Of a stretch of DNA of 64,000 nt, positions 53,952 to 64,000 are shown in pieces; the first letter of the stretch is position 1, and the number at the start of each line of letters is the position of its first letter. The notes under the pieces are model-generated. The model searched no databases. It saw only the letters and a program-made list of their open reading frames with translations, and was not told the origin of the DNA. Origin of the DNA: Nematopogon swammerdamellus (lineage: Eukaryota > Arthropoda > Insecta > Lepidoptera > Adelidae); the NCBI GenBank assembly GCA_946902875.1, contig OX336349.1:7463891-7527890 (forward strand), read 5' to 3'. Both the position numbers and the translations under genes were made by a program.

Positions 53952-55990
53952 GGAAAAATATTATCCAAAAAATCTCGTCTCTGCGATAGCTGCTCCAAAC
54001 GCTGGCATCCCCGCGGCAATACATCTCGAGGACAGCACGGACGACTTAATAAGAAGCCTGCCATCACGCCGCGGCTTAATTATTGTTATTTGTCGTCCAG
54101 TAGAGATGTTATGCTTTCTGCTTGCGCAACCCAGGGTCAACGGGACTCTGATTGGCAGCGGGGTAATCACGAGAAACGAGAACGTTTCGCCATATGGTGA
54201 CGAACCCAGCGAGGATGTGTCGAAATGGTATCCCGAGAGTCTGGAAATATATTGTACACTCCAGAAAAACCCTATTCGCGGTTCGCGAGAATTTTTGTTC
54301 GAACAAATTATATGAAGATAGTTTATGTATTTGATTACTATAGGACAATGGTGCCCTAACGATTGTCGATCCCAAGAGTCTTTTAGGTCGATCGGTAAAA
54401 ATATCTAGGGCAAAAAGTGACTTGCAGACCCATCAAAAAATTTATAATATTTGATGTAACAAACATTTTCCGTTTGGTGTCGTCTTCCACAAGGACCGCA
54501 ATAGTAACAAATTTATAGGATGTAATGAACATAGCTTTCAATTCCAACAAAAATGACTACAAATTATTGAACGAAAACTTTTGGTACAAGTGTTGATCTC
54601 ACAACCTTAAATTTTTTGTAGGTAGGTCTTCATAGAAAAAAGTTTGGTGCCCAAACTTTTTTGGGCACCTGCTGTAGGCCCTCCGCTTCGATCGCGCGTT
54701 TTTTTTTTAATTTAGTTATTTATTCGCTCAGTCGTCACTCTTGTAAAATTTCAGATAAAAAGTGTGGGCACTACATGCAGGACAGACAGCCGAACAAATT
54801 AAATGTTAGATATAATAAATAATATTAAATTGTATTAGCTTTTGGCCGCGGCTTACAGCTAGCGTAAATTTCGATTAAAAAAAAGCGAATGTTGGCTCTA
54901 CTCGTATGTATGAAAGGCTATAATAAAAGTGACCCAGATTATATCGCGTTTAATCTTCACTTTATTATTAGAAAAAAAAAAGAAAAAAAAATCATTTAGA
55001 AAAGTTAGTAACTTTTCTAAACGATTTAAGCTCTGTTATATATTCCACCAATTTGTCATTTCGTAAATTATCAGTAGTAATAGCAAGCGCCTGCGCACGC
55101 GACGCATCACGCATGTCACAACACTGACTCACATAATACTCCACGCTTTCTGCTTATATGTTTTGTATTTAGAGCAGGTTTAATCTCAATATTTTCTCTT
55201 AGATATAGTTAAACTTTCATTCTAAAACTCTTTTTTTGCACAATATAACCTTAATGTCCCCCCACAACGTCCTCGACGATCATAAAAATCAAGTTTCATT
55301 CATATGAACGTATGGAAGCATGTATATAGTTAGGCAATGAAAGCCGCATCATCGTTCGTTATGAAACCGAATCATCTAGTCGATATAAAATCTGTTGAGA
55401 TCCTAACGTTTGTAGAGTATATGCAGAATGATCAGACAATTCAATATTACCTCATTTATTCTACACAGTTGACGCGTGAAGTTGATCATTCTTGCGGCGC
55501 AGTTTGAACTAAGATCTGTGTGAATTAGAAGCAAATAATTGTATCACTACCTAATTTAAGTCTACACTTGGGTTCTAACACTAACTTAATTCTACAATCA
55601 CGACTATATTTTGTATGTTGACAGTTTACGTTGTGTTTGTGTTATAATACGTAACATTGGATATTTTTTTTATAAAATCCAAATATTGAGGAATAACATT
55701 GACCATTCAGAACAGCAAATAATTTAAAAGTCATTAATAAGTAAACGGGTTTGTCAACTAAATGCAGTCATTTCAGGTTCTCTTCAAGTAATAATATCAT
55801 CGTGAAAGAATAACTCTTAATGAACGACAATTCAACAATACATAAAAAATTACACTTTTTACCAGTTAAGCCTGTTCCACCCATGCCACAGAATGTCTAA
55901 TTTTATGCGCTCAAAATAGAGACGGCTTTGGCTCAGCGGGTGGGGAGCGTCGCGAGACAAAGCGGGCGCGAGGCAGTTTTCTCTTTACTA
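53952..55990. other. no gene supported; two short hairpins
   Basis: 54648-54670 (GGTGCCCAAACTTTTTTGGGC + ACC) and 54993-55025 (TTTAGAAAAGTTAGTAACTT + TTCTAAA) are short inverted repeats. 55925-55985 contains GGCTTTGGCTCAGCGGGTGG, loosely A-box-like, but no B box follows. Overlapping frames at 53.9-54.4 kb have no domain. Confidence 0.3.
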
Positions 55991-58189
55991 GAGCGGGATG
56001 GAATTCGCCACAAGGCGCTTACGATCAAACAAAGCGAAGGCGAATAACGCGCAAATCTTTTTTATTTTAATAAGTATGAAACATTTTAGCTCTGTGACTT
56101 TTTTAAATTGCGGTTTACTAAAGAATATAAAATTGTATTTGGAGAAAAATTATAAAAAATGTACATTAATTTTTATATTTTTACAATAGAAATTGCTGTA
56201 AAAATTGAGGAATATTCGGATTTTTTTTCTATCGAGCGAAGTTAAAAACTTGCTGTTTCAACCTCATGGTTCACTAAAGATCACCTGTAGATTGAAAACC
56301 TAGAACATCCCCCTACACATATTTATAACTTTTCACAGGTGTGCATCAATTCTAAAGTACAGACGATCCGGGTTGGTGTTCTGTGTCCCGGGGAGTAGCC
56401 TCTTAAGTTGTAAGGGATGTAAACACCTAGCTAAGTAGAAACTATACTAGAATAAAATCAGTGAGTTTTAATGACTTTACATTAATTCCGTTACAATGAT
56501 TAGGTATTTTATATTGAGTTAAATTTTAAACTTCATTAATTATTAAGAAAATGTGTTTTCTTCTAGGTATTAGATATGAATGTGTAAATATCATAAATTA
56601 TGGTCGTGTTTTTTTTATTCTTCTTTTATTTGTAAATAGGTACTATTTTAACACGCCTACGTGGTTTTATAAATACAAATAAATAAATAAAAAATGCTAC
56701 CCGCGTGATTGATCTGTAACCCCACAGTACCTATATACATTGAAAACGTTGTCTGCAGCCATAAATAATATACCTAGTGCGGTCACTAATCAATTTCACA
56801 GCAGTAAAGTAACATTATATTCTTTTAGTGTCGATCGATATGGAGGCTGTAACGAGGTGCCGTATGGCGGATGGACCATACAATGACATTCCTGCACTTC
56901 ACAACTATTTCTAACGTTACGGAACCAATCGGCCGTTTCGATCGCTTGTTGTGCGACAAACTCTTCTCGTAGGTAATAGACGCTTCTTTTTGAGATAGTT
57001 TACACTGATTGTGATATTAAGTATTATGTTGGTTTGTAAACAATTTGTTTTCATTTGGTGCCATGAACTGAGTGTATGCAAAATGACTGCCCTTTGTAGA
57101 TAGAGTTCCACCCGGGGCGATATAATATATATGTTTTTATTTATTTGTAAAAGAAAGCAACAGCAACTTAATATATAAAATTTAGTACTATGGAACATTG
57201 TCATATCAAATTAGAATATTGTCATATCATATTAGATTTCATAGATAGAATTTTCAAATGTAGTAATATAACATTTTCTTTCGACTACCATCTTACCAAA
57301 AATTATATAATTTAAATAAAAATAAAATACTAACCTATACTGGATTTATTGATTTTACTGGATTATATATAGAAATTAAATTTCACATCTCCAAACTTGA
57401 GGTGTTTTGTTTTTAAAATTGTCTAATGAAGCCTAGAAAAATGTGTTAATGTTTTTTATAATGATACCTCCAAGTCAAATCTGTTAAAACTAGCCTCAAT
57501 TTTGTAATTACATTTTGGGAATAGAACTTCCTTAGGCTTGGAACTTCCACACGTTCCAATAAGACGTTTGTTATAAAATTAAAAGTGAGCCCTCGCATGA
57601 ATACATTTTTATGATAATTGAAAATTTATTTTTCAGAAAATACTTCATCTTCAGGGATTGTTTATCTAATTGGGTTAAATTCTGACACACTCAATTACAC
57701 TTAACACATTTGACGATGGTGACGTAACACAATCGATCTCTTTGAAATAATCAATCGATTGACTACGATGACGCGGTGACTTACCGTTCACCGTACTCAC
57801 GAATTGAATATGACAAATGATGAATTATGCACCTGGATTTTATACAGCTAGTTAAAGCGATCCTGGAACGTTTTTTTCTTTATAGTTATCACTAGAATGG
57901 TCCGAGTGTCAAAGGATGGACAAGTCAGAACAGTTGTTACTTTCAGTACAATATTGTAGCAATATCGACGATAACAATATATATTAATTCGTTGATAAAT
58001 GAAGATGAACCTGCACTAGCGGTTACGTAAGATGAAGCGAGGTCTACAACCTGACACGGTTGACTCAAGTGGATCACTGGGTCAGTTTTAATTTGAATGA
58101 ATCAGGGTAATTATGAGCTGATGGAATTTGTTTTCGTTGAATTTTATAAAATAGTACTAAGAAATTTGATACAGATATAAATATACAGT
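55991..58189. other. no gene supported
   Basis: AT-rich sequence. 56600-56695 (TTATTTGTAAATAGGTACT... ATAAATACAAATAAATAAAT) resembles a retroposon tail. No coding signal. Confidence 0.2.
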
Positions 58190-58385
58190 ACCTGGGCGAC
58201 CGAGCTTCGCTCGGCGTCTCACATATCTTTATGATAATTACATTATCATTTACATATTACTGATAATTACGTATTTGAAAATAATTACATTATCAAAATA
58301 CAAAATTTCGTTAAAGCCGTTTCCGAGAAACCAATTATATATAGGTATACATACACAAGTTTAGCTCACTTAAAGTAATAGGATA
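58190..58385 (-). repeat. dispersed repeat (CCTATTACTTTAA...GGTCGCCCAGGTA), shorter copy
   Basis: ACCTGGGCGACCGAGCTTCG, CGTTTCCGAGAAACCAATTA, GTATACATACACAAG, TTACTTTAAG-complement. This is the reverse of 42500-42815 with about 120 bp less interior, plus several copies of a TGATAATTACATTATC inverted motif. Confidence 0.6.
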
Positions 58386-59127
58386 ATAGACTATTTTAAA
58401 TTTGTTAATGAAATAATTATTCATAATCTTTAAAATCAAGAAGACAAGAAATGTTGTATTCGCTAAAACCGTATTGGGGGAAGGCGGCCGCCGATCGCTG
58501 GTCTGTCACTATAAGTAAGTAGTAACTCATGAAATGCAATGTGCCTCAGTGAGAAGCAACAACTATAGTCTATGCGGAAACACATCTTTTAAAACTTTTA
58601 ATTCTGCTCCTAATAAATGTTGCATGCTCTATCTATAAAATTATTTAAATTTTAATATGTAAATTGTGTGTGTTGACTTAAAGATTTACACTTATTATCG
58701 AATAGAAACAATGTCAGAATGAGAAATGACCAGCTTAAGTAAATCGCCCTTAAAAGTATTCCTAAGCCCACCCACGTGTAATTTGAGAATATTAGACATT
58801 TAGGTTGTCGGGTTCGAATCCGGTTGCCGGGGCGAGGATCTCTGAACCAGTTTGTAAGTAGAAATTATACTGGGTGATAATTCTTATGTGACTGCTACTT
58901 ATTTATTATAGGGTTCTTGATCCAGTAACATAGGGTCAATTTATGTTCAACATTTCGTAGCGATGATCAATTATAATAGTACCGCTTCCAGTATGTAGTT
59001 CAATATTTAAGTAGTTCTGGTAACCTTAAAACATATGTATTATGATAATTATTATTATAGCAATTACTGTTTGGATTGTTGTGATCGTACAAACATAATT
59101 AACTATATAGGTCAAGGACATTGAATT
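58386..59127. other. mostly unrecognised; tRNA-derived B box at 58805
   Basis: 58795-58850 (TTAGGTTGTCGGGTTCGAAT + CCGGTTGCCGGGGCG) contains an exact B box with T-arm-like pairing but no A box upstream, so it is a 5'-truncated SINE head. Confidence 0.4.
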
Positions 59128-59420
59128 TTTCCGGGTTCCGTATTAAAACCAGGAACCCTCTTAAGATAAGCTTGAGCTGTCTTGCAGGGGGCTGGTAGCT
59201 GTCAACAGATTAAAGAAAAAAGATATAATATAGAAATACATATAGAAAATGAAATTTACAAGTTTTTTTTTATTTAGCTTTCTCAGAAGTATTCAGTCTT
59301 ATAAATCTACTTTCCACCATCACTACTTTCGTTTCACCACACCCCACTTAGTTTCTCTACAATGTATATCTCTCCGTCCGTCCGTCCGGCAGTCTATCCG
59401 TCAGAGTCCTTCTTCTAATT
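59128..59420 (+). repeat. degraded TTCCGTA-type repeat
   Basis: TTTTTCCGGGTTCCGTATTA, CAGGAACCCTCTTAAGATAAG and, further on, CTCCGTCCGTCCGTCCGGC are family blocks at unusual spacing. 59421-60180 is AT-rich with nothing recognised. Confidence 0.35.
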
Positions 59421-60187
59421 TAATTAAATACATAAGTTAATTTTCAAAAATCTGTATATAATCACGATTAGTTTCGTTTGTACTAATATATTTCTGTGAT
59501 AACGTCACCTCAATCAATAATACCTACCTATACCGAAATGTATGGTATACATTTTCGCAGTTAAAGTTAACCCTGGCCGCAATACTATAATCCCGCGAAG
59601 CCCCCAAGGCGCCGACAAACTTTTATGGATGCATTGGTAACATATTAAATTATATTCACAGAGAGAAACTTAATTGAAACAACTTTGCTCTCAGAGGCTG
59701 TAATTTTGGTCTGTAAAATAATTTAGCTACCGGCTTTCATTGCCGACATCCTACGGTGTAATGGAGCGATTCTAATATTCATTAGCTGCTCCTCTGTCTG
59801 ACCACCTGGCTGGTGAGTAAGGGGGATAAAATACATCTGGTAGATATTCATAGATTCCATTGTTTTTAACAACAACTTTTTTTATTTATTTTTTTATGTT
59901 TTACTGAAATTTTCAATTTGACTATTCTATTTTATTTTATATTTTTTTATCTATTTTCACCACTAGTGTACTTTTATGGTCAGGGCTTACATCAAATTTA
60001 GTTTTATAATTTTATAAATGTTTTTTGTTTTTATCTAAAAAAATTTTTTTTATGTGTTTGGCACTATTATGCTTAATTCAATAAACTAGCTGTTTGAATT
60101 TTATTCGAAAAACATTACACTCAATTATTTGGATCTTTCAAAATACAAATTAAGTAGATATGGAAACACTTGGTTTGTATTAGGCTT

Positions 60188-60500
60188 GCCATGGTTGAAA
60201 TTCACGGCCACAGTGACCGCGAATTTCAACCATGGCGAATTTCAGCCAAATACCAACCATAAGGACTTTCGGAAACGACCTAGGAAAGCTTCTCATCGAT
60301 AAGTCTGGTGTCCAAGTCTTTCTTAGCGAATAGGGGTTGCCATTCAAAGGGAACAATACCAGCCAGCATATTGGGCACTGTGGGGGAGTCGGCTGAATTA
60401 GACGAAATATTTTACTTATAGTAGTGTACTCACGCTTATGCGTGTACCGTTGCAGTGTAGAGATGAGAAGGGAATGTGGACACGCACATTCCCTTCTCAT
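60188..60500. repeat. two perfect inverted repeats bracketing a unique segment
   Basis: GCCATGGTTGAAATTC/GAATTTCAACCATGGC (60188-60236, 16-bp arms) and ATGAGAAGGGAATGTG/CACATTCCCTTCTCAT (60463-60500, 16-bp arms, 6-base loop). The intervening frame on the minus strand has no recognised domain. Confidence 0.75.
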
Positions 60501-60661
60501 TCCACTTTACACTTATAAAGATGCCGTACTAAAGGGCGACAGGTTAGCCTAGCCTAAAAGGAATCGAAATATGAAGCTTAATTGGAAAATTACTTAAAAC
60601 AAGAAATGAACGAAATTCTAAAACGGACATTAACTTCGGCCAACTTGCCGTGTATCCTGTA

Positions 60662-60846
60662 CCCTAATCACGAGATTTTACCTACACCGCGTACTACGCT
60701 ACGCCGTGTTCTCCGCATCTTTTTGTATGGAAAAACGGAGCAGCGCCTCTAGTGATAGATCTGCGAGATTCGTTTCTCCATACAAAATGATGCGGAGAAC
60801 ACGGGGTAGCGTAGTACGCGGTGTAGGTTAAATCTAGTGATTAGGG
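60662..60846. mobile_element. 185-bp MITE-like element with about 65-bp TIRs
   Basis: CCCTAATCACGAGATTTTAC, CACCGCGTACTACGCTACGC and GTGTTCTCCGCAT on the left pair with ATGCGGAGAACACGGGGTAG, CGTAGTACGCGGTGTAGG and GTGATTAGGG on the right, with few mismatches. The central loop is about 50 bp. Target duplication unclear. Confidence 0.7.
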
Positions 60847-61015
60847 CACTGGAGCCCTGTCCCAGCAGGCAGGACGACGACCGCCCAGACGGGATGACCC
60901 TGATCCCCTGGTGACACGGTAGGGCTCTCATCCGGGACGCTACCTGCGTCGGCACGCTTGCGGCTTCGCACGTTGCGTCGAACGCAAGGACTACGGGCTC
61001 CGCTCCTGAGATAGT
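60847..61015 (+). pseudogene. degenerate repeat-encoded ORF, second copy
   Basis: The + frame from about 60889 reads RPDGMTLIPW, a stop, then HGRALIRDATCVGTLAASHV, matching 28110-28240 (RPEGMMLVPW...RTLVWDATCVDT). The W-D pair is changed to R-D and a stop interrupts it. 61016-61700 holds nothing recognised. Confidence 0.45.
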
Positions 61016-61704
61016 AAGCTCGCGCTAAAATATCTAAGTAGGTACCTAGCAATCATTAGTCAAAATTATCATTTCATTCAGTTTGCAGTAGAAACTCCAG
61101 GTTCCCTTTGCGTACCATATCACTTAGCGATATTGTAAAGGATATTTGGGCCGATATAGGCCGTCCGGCGCGCGATAGTTTGTGTTGACATAAATAAATT
61201 TAATATATATTCCGATATAATAGTAATAATCTAAAATGTGGGCCAGCTAGTTGCGATATTACACAGAACCGTGAATGAGCAACTCATTACTACTACCTTA
61301 TTATTAAAGTAAACACGATTGTAACTAGATCGGCCGATCGTCGAGGGAAGATAACTGTTATTTCTAAATAATAAGCTCATTGCAAAAAAAAACACCAATA
61401 TCGCGAACAATATCCGAGGAGAAGAAATGACGCAAGCTCTTCTACCGAAGAGTTATCTGTAAGATTTCTCCTGTTCTGTTGCGACAAATGCACATTGATT
61501 CAATTATTTCACTGCTATAATTACAAAATGTATTGAAACATCGTGACATTGTTGGGAGTCGGTACAAGAATCGATTCGTAATCTCCGATCTGTTGCCAAA
61601 TGTCTCGAGCGAGAGCTGCTGAAGTAGTTCGGATTATCGATGACAGCTTTGACATCTGATGAGTGTGACTTTAAAGTACGCTACAAAAAATTTTATTAAA
61701 AAAA

Positions 61705-62175
61705 AAATTTTAAGGTTGACTGTAAGGGATAAGTCCGCCTTTGCACCTTATGTAAATTTTTCTAATGTCCTTATTACTGTTGAATGTTTATTGGAGCAAT
61801 AAAGCATTTCCTATTCTATCTATTTATCTAAATATGGAAATAAACATGACCAATGCTGTAAATTACTTAATTATCTTACTACTGGTATTGTTAAAAGCAT
61901 AATCACAATATTTGTACACATTCTGTAGGACATGTAAGTATACCCCCTTGTAACATTACACTGACGTGATTTTGCAAATCGGTGGATTGGCGATGGGCAA
62001 GGAGTGGACAAAGGCTAGAAGTACTGTAGTAGATATATTATTAGAATAGAACAGAAAATTATTTATTGCTACAAGAACATTCAACAGTAACAAGCACATT
62101 AGAACATTTTCACAAGGTGTAAAGGCCGACTTATTCCTTATAGATATTTTTTCCATTCAACCTTTGGATGTTTGA
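61705..62175. repeat. inverted pair of LINE 3'UTR fragments
   Basis: + copy 61710-61828: GGATAAGTCCGCCTTTGCAC...TACTGTTGAATGTTTATTGG + AGCAATAAAGC, tail CTATTCTATCTATTTATC. - copy 62045-62170: complement of the same blocks (TTGCTACAAGAACATTCAAC, GGTGTAAAGGCCGACTTATTC). Older fragments at 840 and 6525. 62176-62450 is AT-rich with an (ATCA)n run at 62318-62332. Confidence 0.55.
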
Positions 62176-62454
62176 GATTCGAATACTATAGTGGAATGTA
62201 AGTAGGTATTATCAAAAGAGTTGAACGTGAAAATTGAAGATAAAATAATGATATTAATACCTACTTATTAATAATAAACGGTTAATAAATAGCCATAGTG
62301 TTATTAATACATATAAATCAATCAATCAATCAATACTAATAATAAATCTGTAAGGGATGGTCATGGAGTAAGTTACTCTGTTTTAGGAAATATTGAGTTT
62401 GTAGCCTCTATGTATGATACTAAAGCTAAATTGACTATTTTTAGAAATCTTTTC

Positions 62455-63540
62455 TGTATGTATGTATGTATGTATGTATGTATGTTCCGCCATAACTCTT
62501 AAAGTCATCATCCGAATTCGATGAAACTTAGTACAAGCACATTCTACTATACGGGACACAGGATAGGCTAACTAAAATTCACTTCCGGCCACGCTAAGAT
62601 GTGGCTCCCATACAAATCGAATCGAAATAAAAGCGGCGCGGCGCGGCGGCGGTTGGTGGCGGCTAGCTGCGGAGGCTGGTGGCGGCGGGGGAGGCGCGGG
62701 GCGCGGCACGGGGTGCGGTCTGGCGGAGCGCGGTGTGTGTATGCATTGTCTCGAGCAGAGTATCTTATTTAATTCGATTCATAATATTATGTAGGTTTAC
62801 TTCGTTAGGTATCTATTTGATTAATTTTAGGTGCAAAGTGTTGTTGCAAGTCGATGTTAGCGGATATTTACTTAACTGGAGTTCCTATTTGATTTAAGTT
62901 ATTTGATCGTATGTTTATTATATTGTACGTACGTAGTGTAGTACCTACGCGCGCAATATTAACGAAAAGATTCTTATTTTTACCCGCCTACGGCGAAGCG
63001 AAAAGGAGAGTTATGTGTTTGACCGGTATGTATGTATGTATGTTTGTATGTATGTATGTATGTATGTATGTATGTATGTATGTATGTATGTATGTATGTA
63101 TGTATGTATGTATGTATGTATGTATGTATGTATGTGTGTATGTATTTATGTATGTATGTATGTATGTATGTATGTATGTATGTATGTATGTATGTATGTA
63201 TGTATGTATGTTCATCTGTTTCCTCATAACTTCGAAACTACTTATCATAATTTGACAAATGAGGTATCGTTGGATGCGTCTTGACGCTGGTTATAGGCTA
63301 TGTGATGTCCCATAAAATTGGATATGGTGCCCTCTAAAGGACATAAAGTCAAGTAATGATGCCGTGTTGGGTATCAAATGAAAGGGCTTAATTAACACAT
63401 TTCAAAAATTTATATATTGTTAGCTGTTGCTTTCGGATTTGCTTGCATGCATCCGATAATTGGGAATAATTTCTAAAATCACGCCTCACTCCAAACCTAC
63501 CCAAAATACATCATACTAATATTATAAACGCGAAAGTTTG
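62455..63540 (+). repeat. Helitron-like composite with GTAT microsatellites
   Basis: (TATG)n at 62457-62486; CATAACTCTTAAAGTCATCA, ATACGGGACACAGGATAGGC; a GC-rich block at 62631-62738 (GCGGCGCGGCGCGGCGGCGG); CGTTAGGTATCTATTTGATT; then (GTAT)n at 63023-63210 with three interruptions; then CATAACTTCGAAACTACTTA. The ACAGGATAGG and TTAGGTATCT blocks also flank the foldback at 52.8 kb. The repetitive Tyr/Val/Cys/Met frames here are microsatellite artefacts. Confidence 0.7.
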
Positions 63541-64000
63541 TGAATGAGTGGCGTTCAGGAAGACGATATACCTGCTCAAAGAAAGTAAGAAACTAATGGC
63601 GAGGCCGAAGGCCGAGCTGCGTTCGGGAAGACTATAAACCTTCTCAAAGAAAGTAAGTAACAAAAGGCGAGGCCGAAGGCCGAGCTGCGTTCAGGAAGAC
63701 CCTAAACCTTCTCGAAGAAAGCAAGTAACAAAGAGCGAGGCCGAAGGCCGAGCTGCGTTCAGGAAGAGGATAAACCTTCTCGAAGACTTTCTTTGAAAAG
63801 GTTATCCTCTTCCTGAACGCAGCTCGGCCTTCGGCCTCGCCCATAATTACTTACTGTCTTCGAGAAGGTTTATCGTTTTCCTGAACGCAGCTCGGCCTTC
63901 GGCCTCGCCCTCTGTTACTTACTTTCTTCGAAAAGGTTACCCTCATCCTGAACGAAGCTCGGCCTTCGGCCTCGCCCTTTGTTACTTTCTTTCTTAAAGA
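63509..64000. mobile_element. second 68-bp foldback array, cut by the window end
   Basis: It begins TACTAATATTATAAACGCGA (Helitron-type 5' terminus, by recall) and then forward units with GAGGCCGAAGGCCGAGCTGC at 63601, 63669 and 63737 (exact 68-bp period). The array turns at about 63785 and runs reversed (CAGCTCGGCCTTCGGCCTCG) to the end of the window. Frames across it are artefacts. Confidence 0.8.

Noticed and set aside
58795..58850. tRNA gene around GGTTCGAATCC
   Set aside because: Only the T-arm half is present; no A box or acceptor stem upstream.
60180..60500. 106-codon minus frame as a host gene
   Set aside because: Both ends of the frame lie in the perfect inverted repeats, and no domain is recognisable.
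62911..63284. Frames rich in Tyr-Val-Cys-Met or Ile-His-Thr
   Set aside because: These are frames across a (GTAT)n microsatellite; a 4-bp repeat stays open in all frames.

Overview
This is an AT-rich eukaryotic window with no bacterial operon structure and no complete host gene. The repeats point to a moth or butterfly (Lepidoptera): Helitron-type ends (3' ...GCGAAGCCGCGGGCAAAAGCTAG), CR1/jockey-like and RTE-like LINE 3' ends, tRNA-derived SINEs, and the 'GGTTCCGTA...(TCTG)n...ACTCGC' repeat seen in that order. The order-level call rests on my recall of these families, not on a database search.

Layout. 1-9.5 kb holds a cluster of imperfect palindromes, a mariner deletion derivative (2848-3772), LINE 3' ends and the first full copy of a SINE. 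9.5-18 kb holds LINE and SINE fragments, a Helitron 3' end (about 12.1 kb), an RTE-like LINE end, and a TIR element at 17.65 kb. 18.35-18.51 kb holds a possible host first exon. 18.9-34.8 kb is a patchwork of TTCCGTA repeats, two SINE families, LINE ends and one degenerate ORF (about 28 kb). 34.8-43.9 kb has little coding signal but contains a 135-bp MITE with a TTA target-site duplication. 44.2-48.8 kb holds the best-preserved gene content: an almost intact CR1-like non-LTR retrotransposon. 49.4-49.7 kb has an open frame resembling a signal-peptide exon. 51-54 kb is a Helitron-related composite of 143-bp tandem repeats, about 870 bp of (GGGAGA)n, and a 1-kb foldback of 68-bp repeats. 54-62 kb is mostly unrecognised sequence with short inverted repeats and one MITE. 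62.4-64 kb repeats the Helitron/microsatellite/68-bp-foldback layout and runs off the window edge.

The coding content is therefore transposon machinery: LINE ORF1 (coiled coil plus SGNH-like domain), LINE ORF2 (APE-type endonuclease plus reverse transcriptase, one in-frame stop), and a broken mariner transposase. The SINEs would depend on LINE machinery supplied in trans. The most unusual items are (1) a SINE head that appears to combine tRNA-type A and B boxes with a 5S-rRNA-like internal control region between them, seen in three near-full copies and one deleted copy; (2) the foldback arrays of a 68-bp monomer; and (3) a candidate +1 frameshift site where LINE ORF1 meets ORF2, because ORF2 has no AUG before its endonuclease domain.
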